From Clostridium_AD sp050717535 (lineage in GTDB: Bacteria; Bacillota; Clostridia; Clostridiales; Clostridiaceae): a DNA stretch of 64,000 nt. Shown here piece by piece: positions 27,476 to 36,506 of this stretch. Within the stretch, counting starts at the first letter, position 1. Every line of letters starts with the position of its first letter. Both the position numbers and the translations under genes were made by a program. The DNA lies in the NCBI RefSeq assembly GCF_050717535.1, contig NZ_JBOITM010000087.1, positions 1-64,000 of the forward strand. The letters are read 5' to 3'. The notes under the pieces are model-generated. The model did no database searches. It was not told where the DNA came from and saw only the letters and a list, made by a program, of their open reading frames with translations.

Positions 27476-29887
27476 CTATTTTAACTTGCCCATTATAGCA
27501 ACTATAGTATTATGCGTTCCCGCCTTTTGCGGCTTAATTGCGCCTTCTACTACTGTTCCATTTAGTATTAACTCTTTAATGCCCTTTTGTACTCCATTTG
27601 GATTTTGTACAGTTATATTATAAGTTGCATCGCGCCATACACGAGTTACTTCAAATCCTTTCCACTCTCCTGGGATACATGGATCTATAATCATACCATC
27701 AAAGTTCAGACGAACTCCCAGCATGTAGTGAGATGCTGCATAATATGCCCAACCAGCACTTCCTGTAAGCCAAGGGTGTCTCGCCCTACCATAAGCTGTA
27801 TGATCTTTTCCCATGACAAATTGACAATATGAGTATGGTTCAGCCTCACGAGTCTCTATCATATCATTTTGATTATAAGGTAATAAGGCATTATAGAACT
27901 TCATTGCCCTGTCACCACGTCCAAGTTTGCATTCAGCAACCCATGCCCATGGGTTTGGATGACTGAAGATAGCTCCATTTTCCTTAACTCCCTTGTATAC
28001 ACGAGTTACGAAACCTATTCCATCATTTGGTTTGGCATAGGATGGTGATACTAACTGTAGCCCAAAATCTGAATATAAATATTTATCTACTGCATTCATT
28101 GAGGCTCTAGACCTTTCTGGTCCAGCTACACCAGAAATAACTGCCCAAGTGTTTGACTCAAGGTGAACCTTTCCTTCTGCATTCTTTTGAGTTCCTATTT
28201 TTTCTCCATCCCCTGTAATTCCACGAATATACCATTCTCCATCCCAAAGCTCATTTTCACATGTTTTTTTAACCTTACTCGCTACTTCCCCATATACCCT
28301 TGCATCTTCTGTTCTACCCAAGAAGTTAGCACATTCAACAAAGTTTCTAAGTGCCCAAAAATGCAGGAAAGATACTAGAGCACTTTCCCCACCTCCAAGA
28401 TTTAGGCAGTCATTCCAGTCAGCTCTAAGCCCTTTGCATATCCCTGTAGCTCCAACCTGCTCAGTTGAGAAATCAAGTATTCTCTTCATGTGATCATATA
28501 CTGTGGCTTCTCCTCCATCAGCAAAAGTAACCATTGTATCAAATAGCTGAGCTTCACCAGTTTCTTGTACATATTCACATATTGCTGCAATTAGCCATAA
28601 TGCGTCATCTGAGCATGCATCCTTTAATCCGTGCACTACATCCGACATACTTGGAGTTGGTACAACTGTTGGTGATTTTGAAGGTAAGGTCTTCGAAGTA
28701 TCTGGGTCAAACCACTCTGGCTCAAATAAATGTAGTCCGTAGCCTACAGACGTCTGTGCACGAAGAAGTTCAATTATACGCTGCTTACACTTTTTAGGGT
28801 TTGTATGAGGAACACACATAACGTCTTGAGCAGTATCTCTATATCCAAGTCCTGTTCTTCCACCTACTTCAATAAATGAAGCAAATCTCGAGAACACAAC
28901 GTTTGTTTCTGCTTGATAAAGGTTCCATGTATTTATCATTGTATTCATGCCTTCATTTGGTGTCTTAATCTGAAATGCAGATAATTTTTCTTCCCAATAT
29001 TCGCGAAGTTCAGTAAATGCTCCATCTACAGTATCAAAATTTGAATATTTAGCCTTCATTTTCATGCCTTCAGCTCTTGACCCAACACCAACCATAAATA
29101 TAACTCTAGTTTCTTCTCCTGAAGCTAAGGTTATTTTTTTATGTAACGCACCACAGTGGTTTCCACCGAGTTCTGAGCTTCCACTACAAATCCCCTTTTC
29201 TACAGCTATTGGATTATCTTCAGTGTGGTAGTTTCCGAGGAACTTATCTCGCATGCAATCATAGCCATCTGGCTGAAAGCTGGATGCTATGTATTGATAG
29301 CCGGTCTCATCAGTATCATAAAAAAGATCATTTTCTATAATTCCATCTTCATAACTAGAACCTGATGCATATAAACTCATTTGAAAGTTTTCATTATCCA
29401 TATCAATATTTTGAAATGAAAACTCTACGTAAGAAAATACACTTAATTTACGCGGAACTGTTCCATTGTTTTTTATCAATACATCCCATAATTCTACATC
29501 ATCGTTTAGGGGAATAAACAATACCTGCTTAGCACTTATATCGCTATATTCGCAGGAAAATTTGGAATAAGATAGCCCATGACGGCATTCATAATTAGCC
29601 TTTTTAAGATCCTTGCCTACTGGTTGCCAAGAAATTGTCCAGTAGTCGCCAGATTCATCATCCCGAAGGTAAACATAGTGCCCAGGTCTATCTAGTGGTA
29701 CACTGTTTGGTCTAAACCGAGTTATTCTATTATATTGTGGCTTTTTATAAAATAGGTACCCACCTGCATTTTGAGAAATTACCCCGCACATATCCTTTAC
29801 CCCAAGATAGTTCGTCCAAGATACCGGAACATCAGGTCGCTGAATAACATATTCCCTGTGTGCATTATCAAAATATCCATATTTCAT
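27476..29887 (-). CDS. chbP: GH94 phosphorylase, probably N,N'-diacetylchitobiose phosphorylase
   Basis: 803 residues, full length for GH94. The N-terminus MKYGYFDNAHREYVI and stretches such as RPGHYVYLRDDESGDYW, FASFIEVGGRTGLGYRDTAQD and KSPTVVPTPS closely resemble, from memory, Vibrio chitobiose phosphorylases rather than clostridial cellobiose phosphorylases. The catalytic acid is the Asp of RADWNDCLNLGGGES near residue 490. It would split (GlcNAc)2 with phosphate into GlcNAc-1-P and GlcNAc inside the cell. It has no signal peptide, consistent with use of an imported disaccharide. Cellobiose specificity cannot be fully excluded. Confidence 0.82.
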   Translation of the reverse strand: MKYGYFDNAHREYVIQRPDVPVSWTNYLGVKDMCGVISQNAGGYLFYKKPQYNRITRFRPNSVPLDRPGHYVYLRDDESGDYWTISWQPVGKDLKKANYECRHGLSYSKFSCEYSDISAKQVLFIPLNDDVELWDVLIKNNGTVPRKLSVFSYVEFSFQNIDMDNENFQMSLYASGSSYEDGIIENDLFYDTDETGYQYIASSFQPDGYDCMRDKFLGNYHTEDNPIAVEKGICSGSSELGGNHCGALHKKITLASGEETRVIFMVGVGSRAEGMKMKAKYSNFDTVDGAFTELREYWEEKLSAFQIKTPNEGMNTMINTWNLYQAETNVVFSRFASFIEVGGRTGLGYRDTAQDVMCVPHTNPKKCKQRIIELLRAQTSVGYGLHLFEPEWFDPDTSKTLPSKSPTVVPTPSMSDVVHGLKDACSDDALWLIAAICEYVQETGEAQLFDTMVTFADGGEATVYDHMKRILDFSTEQVGATGICKGLRADWNDCLNLGGGESALVSFLHFWALRNFVECANFLGRTEDARVYGEVASKVKKTCENELWDGEWYIRGITGDGEKIGTQKNAEGKVHLESNTWAVISGVAGPERSRASMNAVDKYLYSDFGLQLVSPSYAKPNDGIGFVTRVYKGVKENGAIFSHPNPWAWVAECKLGRGDRAMKFYNALLPYNQNDMIETREAEPYSYCQFVMGKDHTAYGRARHPWLTGSAGWAYYAASHYMLGVRLNFDGMIIDPCIPGEWKGFEVTRVWRDATYNITVQNPNGVQKGIKELILNGTVVEGAIKPQKAGTHNTIVAIMGKLK

Positions 29888-29960
29888 TTTATCTTATCCC
29901 TTTCACTTGTAATGTTAAATCTAAAGTCACATTCTTTCTTTAGTAGTTGGTTTATTATCC

Positions 29961-30842
29961 TTATCCCTTAACTGCACCAGCTGTCATACCCTTAATTACG
30001 TATTTTTGAGAAAATATATAGAGTACTATTACTGGAACTATTGTTATTGTAAGTGCTGCCATCATAGCGCCATAATCCGTAGTAAACTGGCTTGAAATTT
30101 GTGATAAAAGAACACTTATAGGTCTTAATTTTCCTGTAAGATATACAAGTGGAAGAAGTAAATCATTATAAGACCATAAAAAAACCATTATACCTGTGGT
30201 GGCGAGCATTGGAGTAGATAAGGGGAGTGTTATTTTCATGAATATTTTTGGTATACTACACCCATCTATTATGGCAGCTTCTTCAAGCTCAATAGGAAGA
30301 GACTTCATAAATCCAGCCATCATGATTATAGCAAAATTTAAAAATCCAGCAGTATGTGGTACTATTACAGCTAAAAAAGTGTTATTAAAATGAAAAAACT
30401 GCAATATTTTAATATTAGGAATAATAACTGCAAATTGTGGAACAAGCATACTAGCAACTAAAAGTACCATTATTGGACCATTTAAAAAAAACTTAAATCT
30501 TCCTAATACAAATGCAGCCATAGCTCCGAAAAATAACACTAATACAACGACACTGCCCGAAATAACAAGACTATTAAAAAATCCCCTAGGAATATCTATT
30601 TGAGAATATTTCCCAAGCGCAGCGAAGTTATCGAAATTAATTTTAGCAGGAAAACTAAGAGCGCTGGAAATTATTTCAGATGAACTCTTAAAGCTATTCA
30701 TAATAACCCATGCTATTGGTGCAATTGTTGTTATACCCCATAGCATTAATATAAAATGTGTAATAACCTTAGACATCTTAAATTTTGATTTATTATGTTT
30801 TTTTTCTATATAAATATCTTTTGAAACTTTTGTATTTAACAT
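29961..30842 (-). CDS. ABC sugar transporter permease (MalG-like)
   Basis: 293 residues, six membrane segments. The EAA loop EEAAIIDGCSIPKIFMKITLPLS that contacts the ATPase is near residues 195-217. CUT1-type second permease. It sits 24 bases behind its partner permease gene, and the GH94 gene follows. No ATPase gene is in the cluster, so a shared MsmK/MalK-type ATPase elsewhere is expected. Confidence 0.9.
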   Translation of the reverse strand: MLNTKVSKDIYIEKKHNKSKFKMSKVITHFILMLWGITTIAPIAWVIMNSFKSSSEIISSALSFPAKINFDNFAALGKYSQIDIPRGFFNSLVISGSVVVLVLFFGAMAAFVLGRFKFFLNGPIMVLLVASMLVPQFAVIIPNIKILQFFHFNNTFLAVIVPHTAGFLNFAIIMMAGFMKSLPIELEEAAIIDGCSIPKIFMKITLPLSTPMLATTGIMVFLWSYNDLLLPLVYLTGKLRPISVLLSQISSQFTTDYGAMMAALTITIVPVIVLYIFSQKYVIKGMTAGAVKG

Positions 30843-30866
30843 ACTCTAACATCCCTTCATAAACAA

Positions 30867-31736
30867 CTAATAACTTATCGGCTCTTTCCTTGACATTAAT
30901 GTAGTAATAATAGTAAGTCCAATTCCTATAACAACCATAAGAATAGATAGTGCAGACCCATATCCTTGATTCATAGATTGGAATGTAGTTTGATATATAT
31001 ACGTGCTTAATACCTGACTTGAATTCATAGGACCTCCCTGCGTTATTACAAATATAATATCAAAAACCTTTATAGCTGATGTAATTACCAGGGCAATAGT
31101 TGTAATTATTACATCCCGTATAAGTGGAAGAGTTATATATATTGATTTGGCAAACCCTGTTGCACCATCCAAAGATGCTGATTCATATATATCGCTTGGT
31201 ATTTTTGTAAGTGCAGTCATAAATATTACAAAATAAAAACCAGTCATTTGCCAAATATATGGTGCCATAGAAAGTATAGCTGAAGTTTTTTCAGTTAGCC
31301 ATATTATCTTTGATATACCGAATACACCTAAAATGTTATTCAAAAGACCTGCATCATACTGGTATGTGAGCGAAAACAAAAGTCCAATTGCAGAACCTGA
31401 TACTACAACCGGAAAAAAGAAAATTGTTCTATAAATCTTAAAACCCCTCTTAACTCCGTCCATTAACATAGCAAGAAGTAGCGCTATTCCAATTTCAAAT
31501 ATAATACATAATAATATTAATAATAATGTATTTTTAATTGCTATTCCAACTACTGGATCTTGTAGAAGTCTCCGATAATTTTCCAGTCCAATGAAAGACT
31601 TTTTCATTGAAAAATAATGCCAATCAGTTAAGCTAAAATAAACAGTTTGGATTAACGGATTAAATAGAAAAATCGTAATTAAAGTAAGAGCTGGTGCTAA
31701 AAATAGAAAAGCATATTTCTTATTCTTTAAAATCAT
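30867..31736 (-). CDS. ABC sugar transporter permease (MalF-like)
   Basis: 289 residues from ATG at 31736 (GGAG 8 bases upstream; earlier in-frame ATGs are badly placed). Six membrane segments, with the EAA loop YESASLDGATGFAKSIYITLPLI. First permease of a CUT1 importer, forming a heterodimer with the next gene product. The gene is preceded by a perfect 15-bp stem-loop that separates it from the binding-protein gene. Confidence 0.9.
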   Translation of the reverse strand: MILKNKKYAFLFLAPALTLITIFLFNPLIQTVYFSLTDWHYFSMKKSFIGLENYRRLLQDPVVGIAIKNTLLLILLCIIFEIGIALLLAMLMDGVKRGFKIYRTIFFFPVVVSGSAIGLLFSLTYQYDAGLLNNILGVFGISKIIWLTEKTSAILSMAPYIWQMTGFYFVIFMTALTKIPSDIYESASLDGATGFAKSIYITLPLIRDVIITTIALVITSAIKVFDIIFVITQGGPMNSSQVLSTYIYQTTFQSMNQGYGSALSILMVVIGIGLTIITTLMSRKEPISY

Positions 31737-31765
31737 ATTCATTACTCCTTGAATCATTATTTTAA

Positions 31766-31809
31766 AATACACAATGCACAGATTCATTATCTATTGTGCA
31801 TTGTGTATT
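31766..31809 (-). other. 15-bp stem-loop between binding-protein and permease genes
   Basis: AATACACAATGCACA (31766-31780) and TGTGCATTGTGTATT (31795-31809) are perfectly complementary around a 14-nt loop, with no T-run. It probably protects the upstream mRNA from 3' decay so that more binding protein than permease is made, as known for malE/malF-type operons. Confidence 0.65.
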
Positions 31810-31840
31810 ACTGATTTGAGATATTATTACTAAATATTAA

Positions 31841-33112
31841 TTATTTTGCTAGTTTTTGTGCTTCATCAAGTACTTGCTGTGAAGTCTTCTTTCCAGCAAC
31901 TATATATTGCATACCTTTCCATATAGTTGTAAATGCTTCCTGATTCATATTATCTCCAGCAGGACTAGACATGCTAGTGGCACTGGTCATAAAGTCACCG
32001 ATATTTTTTGAAAGTTTACCACCTGTAGTTGAAACTGGTACATTTAGTAGTGGTACCCCACCTTTTTCAGCAAATTTCGCAAGCATCTCTGGCTGAGTCA
32101 TAAACTTAACAAATTTCATACCAGCTCCATTTTTCTCGTCATTAAGAGCCTTAGTTACATACCACCCTGTTCCTGTACCACCGATGATGTCATTAGCATT
32201 AGCTTTTGCACCCGGTACTAGAGGGAACGGTATTACGTTAACACCTTCTATTCCTTGAAATGCTCCACCTGACCAAGAACCCGAAATAAACATTGCAGCT
32301 TTTTTATCAGCAAAAATCTGAGCACAAGCAGCTTGTTTAATTGTTAAGGCATCTTTTGTAAATGCTTTTTTATCATAGAGATCTTTAGCCAGTGCAAGTG
32401 CTGGAGCCCAGCTGGCATCAAATGATTTATTATGACCTTCTACTCCACCTTGTGAAAGTAATAATGTCTCAATTAAATAATGTGGTTCTTCAGCAAAAGA
32501 ACAAGCGATTGGGGTTATGTTCTTTGCATTAAGTACTGGAATAGCCTTTAAAATATCTTCATAAGTCTTAGGGATTTCAAGTCCGTTGTTCTTAAATAAA
32601 TCGGTATTTATCCATACTCCTTCAAAAAATCCAATGTAAGGAAGTGCATAAAGCTTACCATCATACTTACCTGCATCCAGACCCGCTTTCTTAAAGTTTC
32701 CAGCCCAAGTAGCATCTTTAGCTAATTCATCTTCCCAAGAAATTACCTTACCGGAATCAACAAGCGGTTTCCCAGCTGCGCCGTTAAATCCATATGTTAC
32801 ATCTGGTTCATTACCTGAGGCAAAATCAGTATTTATTTTAGTTTTAAAAGCCTCACTTGCAGCAGAAGTAGCTTCGTCTATAACTTTAATTTTAGGATTT
32901 TTCACCTCAAAATCTTTTATAGCCTGTTGCCATACTTCTGTGTATGGGTCTGCACCAGTAAAAGTTGTTTCTACTCTAATTGTTACTTCTTTTTCCGCAA
33001 CAGCTGTTGTACTTGTAGTTGTACCCGAATTCTTGGTACCGCATCCAACTAAAGCTGAAGATAAAACAGCAGTTGTCATAATCAAACAAATCAATTTTTT
33101 GGATTTCTTCAT
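31841..33112 (-). CDS. Sugar-binding lipoprotein of the ABC importer
   Basis: 423 residues. Lipoprotein signal peptide with lipobox LVGC and acylated Cys24, then a Thr/Ser linker and a family 1 extracellular solute-binding domain (ITPIACSF, WSGGAFQGIEGVNVIPFP, GTGWYVTKA). It starts behind GGGGGA. First gene of the minus-strand arm and divergent from the sensor kinase. The substrate is inferred to be a chitin disaccharide from the GH94 neighbour. Confidence 0.92.
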   Translation of the reverse strand: MKKSKKLICLIMTTAVLSSALVGCGTKNSGTTTSTTAVAEKEVTIRVETTFTGADPYTEVWQQAIKDFEVKNPKIKVIDEATSAASEAFKTKINTDFASGNEPDVTYGFNGAAGKPLVDSGKVISWEDELAKDATWAGNFKKAGLDAGKYDGKLYALPYIGFFEGVWINTDLFKNNGLEIPKTYEDILKAIPVLNAKNITPIACSFAEEPHYLIETLLLSQGGVEGHNKSFDASWAPALALAKDLYDKKAFTKDALTIKQAACAQIFADKKAAMFISGSWSGGAFQGIEGVNVIPFPLVPGAKANANDIIGGTGTGWYVTKALNDEKNGAGMKFVKFMTQPEMLAKFAEKGGVPLLNVPVSTTGGKLSKNIGDFMTSATSMSSPAGDNMNQEAFTTIWKGMQYIVAGKKTSQQVLDEAQKLAK

Positions 33113-33214
33113 TTTGATATCCCCCTATTTTTTATTTCTACAATATTATTAATATATCAAAGTATGAGATTTACTCTTATTAACAATACTGATTGAATCT
33201 TTTTAAGTTAGTTT

Positions 33215-33258
33215 TGTAAATGTTTTCATGTCTACTATCAACTTACAAACATATTATA
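33215..33258 (-). promoter_or_regulatory. Promoter -10 and cre-like site for the transporter operon
   Basis: A minus-strand TATAAT lies at 33253-33258 with no strong -35. Downstream, TGTAAATGTTTTCA (33215-33228) matches the CcpA cre pattern TGnAArCGnwwwCA with one mismatch (C to T), placed where bound CcpA would block elongation. Confidence 0.45.
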
Positions 33259-33317
33259 TCATCCATACCAAAAACATTAAATCTGTTAATATTGGCATTT
33301 ATTTGTTTATTTTGGCT

Positions 33318-33331
33318 TGTAAACGAAATCA
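33318..33331. promoter_or_regulatory. Consensus cre site (CcpA) upstream of the two-component genes
   Basis: TGTAAACGAAATCA fits TGnAArCGnwwwCA at every fixed position. It lies 89 bases before the kinase start and just upstream of a TATAAT-rich stretch (33356-33370), so catabolite control of the sensor pair is likely. Confidence 0.6.
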
Positions 33332-33419
33332 TAGAATTTCTAATTCATCCAGCGCAATATAATGTATAATAATATAAAACATACTAAAAATTAAATCATA
33401 TTATGAAAGGACTTTTATT

Positions 33420-35180
33420 ATGATAAAACATTCTATGAAATCCAAGCTTATTATTATTGCAATTCTATTTATTCTTTATCCTACAATAATTATTGGATAT
33501 TTAGGATATATTAATTATTCAAAAATGATTAAAAAAAAAGCTATAGTTGACTATCAAAGTGCAGCAGCGCAACTAACTCAATCGCTTTCAGACAGAATGC
33601 ACAAGCTTACCCTTTTTTCAATACAGCTTTTTTATGACCGTAAAATAATTGATACAAATACCTTAATTAATACTAATAATTTAGATTTTATATATGAAAA
33701 TAATTTTCAACAGTATTTACAATCTTTACTTTTTTCTAAATATGAGCTAAACGAAATTCTCATCAAATATTCTAAGAGTGGAAAAGTTTTTCAAGCAAAC
33801 AGATCTTTTGTTGCTACTACAGAATGTTATGCCAACATAGATAAATTAAATGAGATAGCCATAAAAGGGAAAGGCTCTCCAGTATGGTCTGTAGTAAGTA
33901 AAAACGGTAAAATAAATGATATATACCTGGCAAAATCCATATACGACCCATTAGATGTGAATAAGGTAGTGGGGCTTTTAGCCTTTAAAATAGATAATCA
34001 GTATTTTATGGAGGTATTCAATAATATAATAATTGACTCTAAGCAAACTCTAGGCCTCTATGGCAGCGATGGTCAAATAATATTTATAAATAATAGTTTT
34101 GATATAAATTCTAATAAGTCCATACAATCTTTCCTTGATTCTAATTTAGACAAAGGTGAAGGCGAGATAAAGACTAAAAATGATTCTATATATATGATAT
34201 ATGACACAATAAAACCGGCCAATTGGAAACTTGTTGTTGGAATTTCAAGAAATGTATTATTTAAAGATCTCCGAAAAGTAGCCCAAATTAGTATACTTCT
34301 TTGTATTGCTACCCTTCCTATTTGCCTATTACTTATAAATTATTTACATAGTACAATGATACGTCCACTAAATCTATTAATAAAAAGAATGAAAGAAATA
34401 GAAAATGGTAACATTGGTGTAATAATAGAAAGTAATCGTAAGGATGAATTTGGTTTCGTATTTGGTACCTTTAATAAAATGTCGGAAAATATAAAGAACC
34501 TAATTGATACCGTATATAAAGAACAACTTGTAATGAAGCAATCTGAAATTAATGCGCTGCAAGCTCAAATTAATCCTCACTTTTTATATAATACACTTGA
34601 GTCCATTAACTGGAAAGCAAAAATTCATGGCGATGATGAGGTCAGTGAAATGATTTCTGCCTTTTCGTACATTATAGAAGCAAACCTAAATAGGAGCAAC
34701 GAAAAATTTATTCCTATTTTTAAAGAAATCGAATACATCCAAAGCTATAAATTCTTAATCCAGAAACGATTTGGAAAGAAAATAGAATTTATTTTAGATA
34801 TTGATGAAGATGCCCTTAATAACAGACTTCCTAAGCTTTTAATTCAACCTATAATTGAAAACACAATCTACCATGGACTTGAAATGAAAAAGGGTGGAGG
34901 AACAGTAACTATTACAATAAAAAAGGAAAATAATCAACTAATTATTACTGTAGCAGATGACGGTTTAGGTATTGAAAAAAACAAATTATTAGCCCTAATA
35001 GAAGCTATGAGCGATGATAAATTTTCAGGACATGAAAATTTCTTGGATAATTCTAAAATAGGTATAATTAACGTGCATCGAAGAATTAGATTGCTTTATG
35101 GTAAAGACTACGGACTAAAAATAGAAAGTAAGGAAGGTATATGGACTATTGTTACGATTACAGTACCCGTAAACATATAG
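33420..35180 (+). CDS. YesM-type sensor histidine kinase
   Basis: 586 residues. TM1 (about 10-30), extracellular dCache-like sensor (about 35-285), TM2 (about 290-310), HAMP, then the histidine kinase domain with phospho-acceptor His387 in INPHFLYNTLESINW and an HATPase with PIIENTIYHGLE and DDGLGI. This class pairs with AraC-type response regulators and typically controls uptake of oligosaccharides. Divergent from the transporter operon and 17 bases ahead of its regulator gene. Confidence 0.92.
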   Translation: MIKHSMKSKLIIIAILFILYPTIIIGYLGYINYSKMIKKKAIVDYQSAAAQLTQSLSDRMHKLTLFSIQLFYDRKIIDTNTLINTNNLDFIYENNFQQYLQSLLFSKYELNEILIKYSKSGKVFQANRSFVATTECYANIDKLNEIAIKGKGSPVWSVVSKNGKINDIYLAKSIYDPLDVNKVVGLLAFKIDNQYFMEVFNNIIIDSKQTLGLYGSDGQIIFINNSFDINSNKSIQSFLDSNLDKGEGEIKTKNDSIYMIYDTIKPANWKLVVGISRNVLFKDLRKVAQISILLCIATLPICLLLINYLHSTMIRPLNLLIKRMKEIENGNIGVIIESNRKDEFGFVFGTFNKMSENIKNLIDTVYKEQLVMKQSEINALQAQINPHFLYNTLESINWKAKIHGDDEVSEMISAFSYIIEANLNRSNEKFIPIFKEIEYIQSYKFLIQKRFGKKIEFILDIDEDALNNRLPKLLIQPIIENTIYHGLEMKKGGGTVTITIKKENNQLIITVADDGLGIEKNKLLALIEAMSDDKFSGHENFLDNSKIGIINVHRRIRLLYGKDYGLKIESKEGIWTIVTITVPVNI

Positions 35181-35197
35181 AAAGGGGTGTATCTTAA

Positions 35198-36025
35198 ATG
35201 TATAAAGTACTTATAATTGATGACGAAGAAATCATAAGAGAAGGTCTAAAAACTGTTATTGATTGGGAAACGTTGGGATGCAAGGTTATAGGTGAAGCTG
35301 AAGACGGTGACGAAGGTCTAGAAATGCTTTTATCAAAAGAGCCCGACATTGTATTTACTGACATTAGGATGCCTGGTTTAAATGGTTTAGAAATGATTTC
35401 TAAATTAAAAAAACATAAGCATGAATGTAAAGTAATAATATTATCTGGCTTTAGAGATTTTGAGTATGCCCAACAAGCTATTAAACTTGGAGCCTTTAGG
35501 TTTCTTCTTAAACCCACAAATACTAAGGAAATAATCCTCTCCGTTGAAGAAGCTATTATTGAACTTAAAAAATTAAAATCAAATGAAGAAATCTTTGAAA
35601 ATTTGAAAAAAAAGGTTAAAGAAGATTACAGTTTAAGTAATAGAGTTACAATTACAGAAGATAAATCACTTAATACTAACGAAAAAAGTTCTAAGCTTCT
35701 TGTAGTTAAAGCCCTGTCTTTTATGAAGGATAATGTAAATATGGGTTTAACCTTAAAAGATGTATCAGCCTATTTATATATCAGTACCTGGTACCTTAGT
35801 AAACTTATAAAAAAAGAGACTGGTAGCACCTTCATTGATATCTTAAGTGAAATCCGTATTGACCAAGCTAAAAAACTATTAGTTCAACCCCAATACAAAA
35901 TTTATGAGGTTTCAGCAATGATAGGTTTTACAGACGTAACTTATTTCAATAAACTCTTTAAAAGTATTACTGGTTTGAAACCTATGGAATATCGAAATAA
36001 GATTTGTAATAATAAAAATATCTAA
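35198..36025 (+). CDS. YesN/AraC-type response regulator
   Basis: 275 residues. The receiver domain has the acid pocket Asp8/Asp9 and phospho-acceptor Asp55 (FTDIRMPG), followed by a linker and a C-terminal AraC helix-turn-helix pair (TLKDVSAYLYISTWYLSKLIKKETG and IYEVSAMIGFTDVTYFNKLFK). It is shorter than many YesN proteins because the middle linker is reduced. It probably activates the divergent chitobiose transporter operon when its partner kinase senses the sugar. Confidence 0.92.
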   Translation: MYKVLIIDDEEIIREGLKTVIDWETLGCKVIGEAEDGDEGLEMLLSKEPDIVFTDIRMPGLNGLEMISKLKKHKHECKVIILSGFRDFEYAQQAIKLGAFRFLLKPTNTKEIILSVEEAIIELKKLKSNEEIFENLKKKVKEDYSLSNRVTITEDKSLNTNEKSSKLLVVKALSFMKDNVNMGLTLKDVSAYLYISTWYLSKLIKKETGSTFIDILSEIRIDQAKKLLVQPQYKIYEVSAMIGFTDVTYFNKLFKSITGLKPMEYRNKICNNKNI

Positions 36026-36108
36026 TAAGTTTTCTAAATTTAAAAGTTATGATAATTCAATCTCTGCAACTTAATTTTCTACATTATTATTAAAAATTAA
36101 AGAAAATA

Positions 36109-36146
36109 AAGAAACCCTAGAAGCATTAACTCTTCTAGGGTTTCTT
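36109..36146 (+). terminator. Terminator after the response regulator
   Basis: AAGAAACCCTAGAAG (36109-36123) pairs perfectly with CTTCTAGGGTTTCTT (36132-36146) around an 8-nt loop. The region from here to 36506 has only the tRNA-like fragment and inverted repeat listed next. Confidence 0.8.
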
Positions 36147-36149
36147 GTA

Positions 36150-36195
36150 TGATGCATCAGATAGGAGTCGAACCTTCCGAACCCTGTTTCCCCAT
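36150..36195 (-). pseudogene. Degenerate tRNA 3' fragment
   Basis: The minus strand shows a tRNA T-loop GGTTCGACTCC flanked by a damaged T-stem (GAAGG/CCTAT) and an acceptor-like CTGATGCA, with no complete D-arm, anticodon arm or CCA. It resembles the 3' tRNA fragments left at integration sites of mobile elements, and accessory genes start right after it. Confidence 0.4.
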
Positions 36196-36349
36196 AGTTT
36201 ACATTGAATTTTGACGTGTGCTTATGTTTTTATTTTTGCTCACATAAATATTTTAATAGAATATATTAAATATATAGAGTATATGCTAGCTATATTCTGT
36301 ACAAGCTCCTTAATCAACCTATTGTAAATTTATAATAAAGGCATTTAAA

Positions 36350-36457
36350 AATACTGATTTGATTTAATGGAACATATTTTCGATATATAACTCTTATGTT
36401 GAAAATATTTTAATGGTATATGTAGTTATAAGAAATTTAAATGACCAAATCAGTATT
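36350..36457. repeat. 108-bp element with 12-bp terminal inverted repeats
   Basis: AATACTGATTTG (36350-36361) is repeated inverted as CAAATCAGTATT (36446-36457). Inside are further AT-rich partial complements. No coding capacity. It ends 49 bases before the kinase gene. It could be a MITE-like insertion or a large regulatory dyad. Confidence 0.5.
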
Positions 36458-36506
36458 AACAAGTATAGTCTTATTCTAAATTTTTAAAAGAATAGGTGAT
36501 AAGAAT

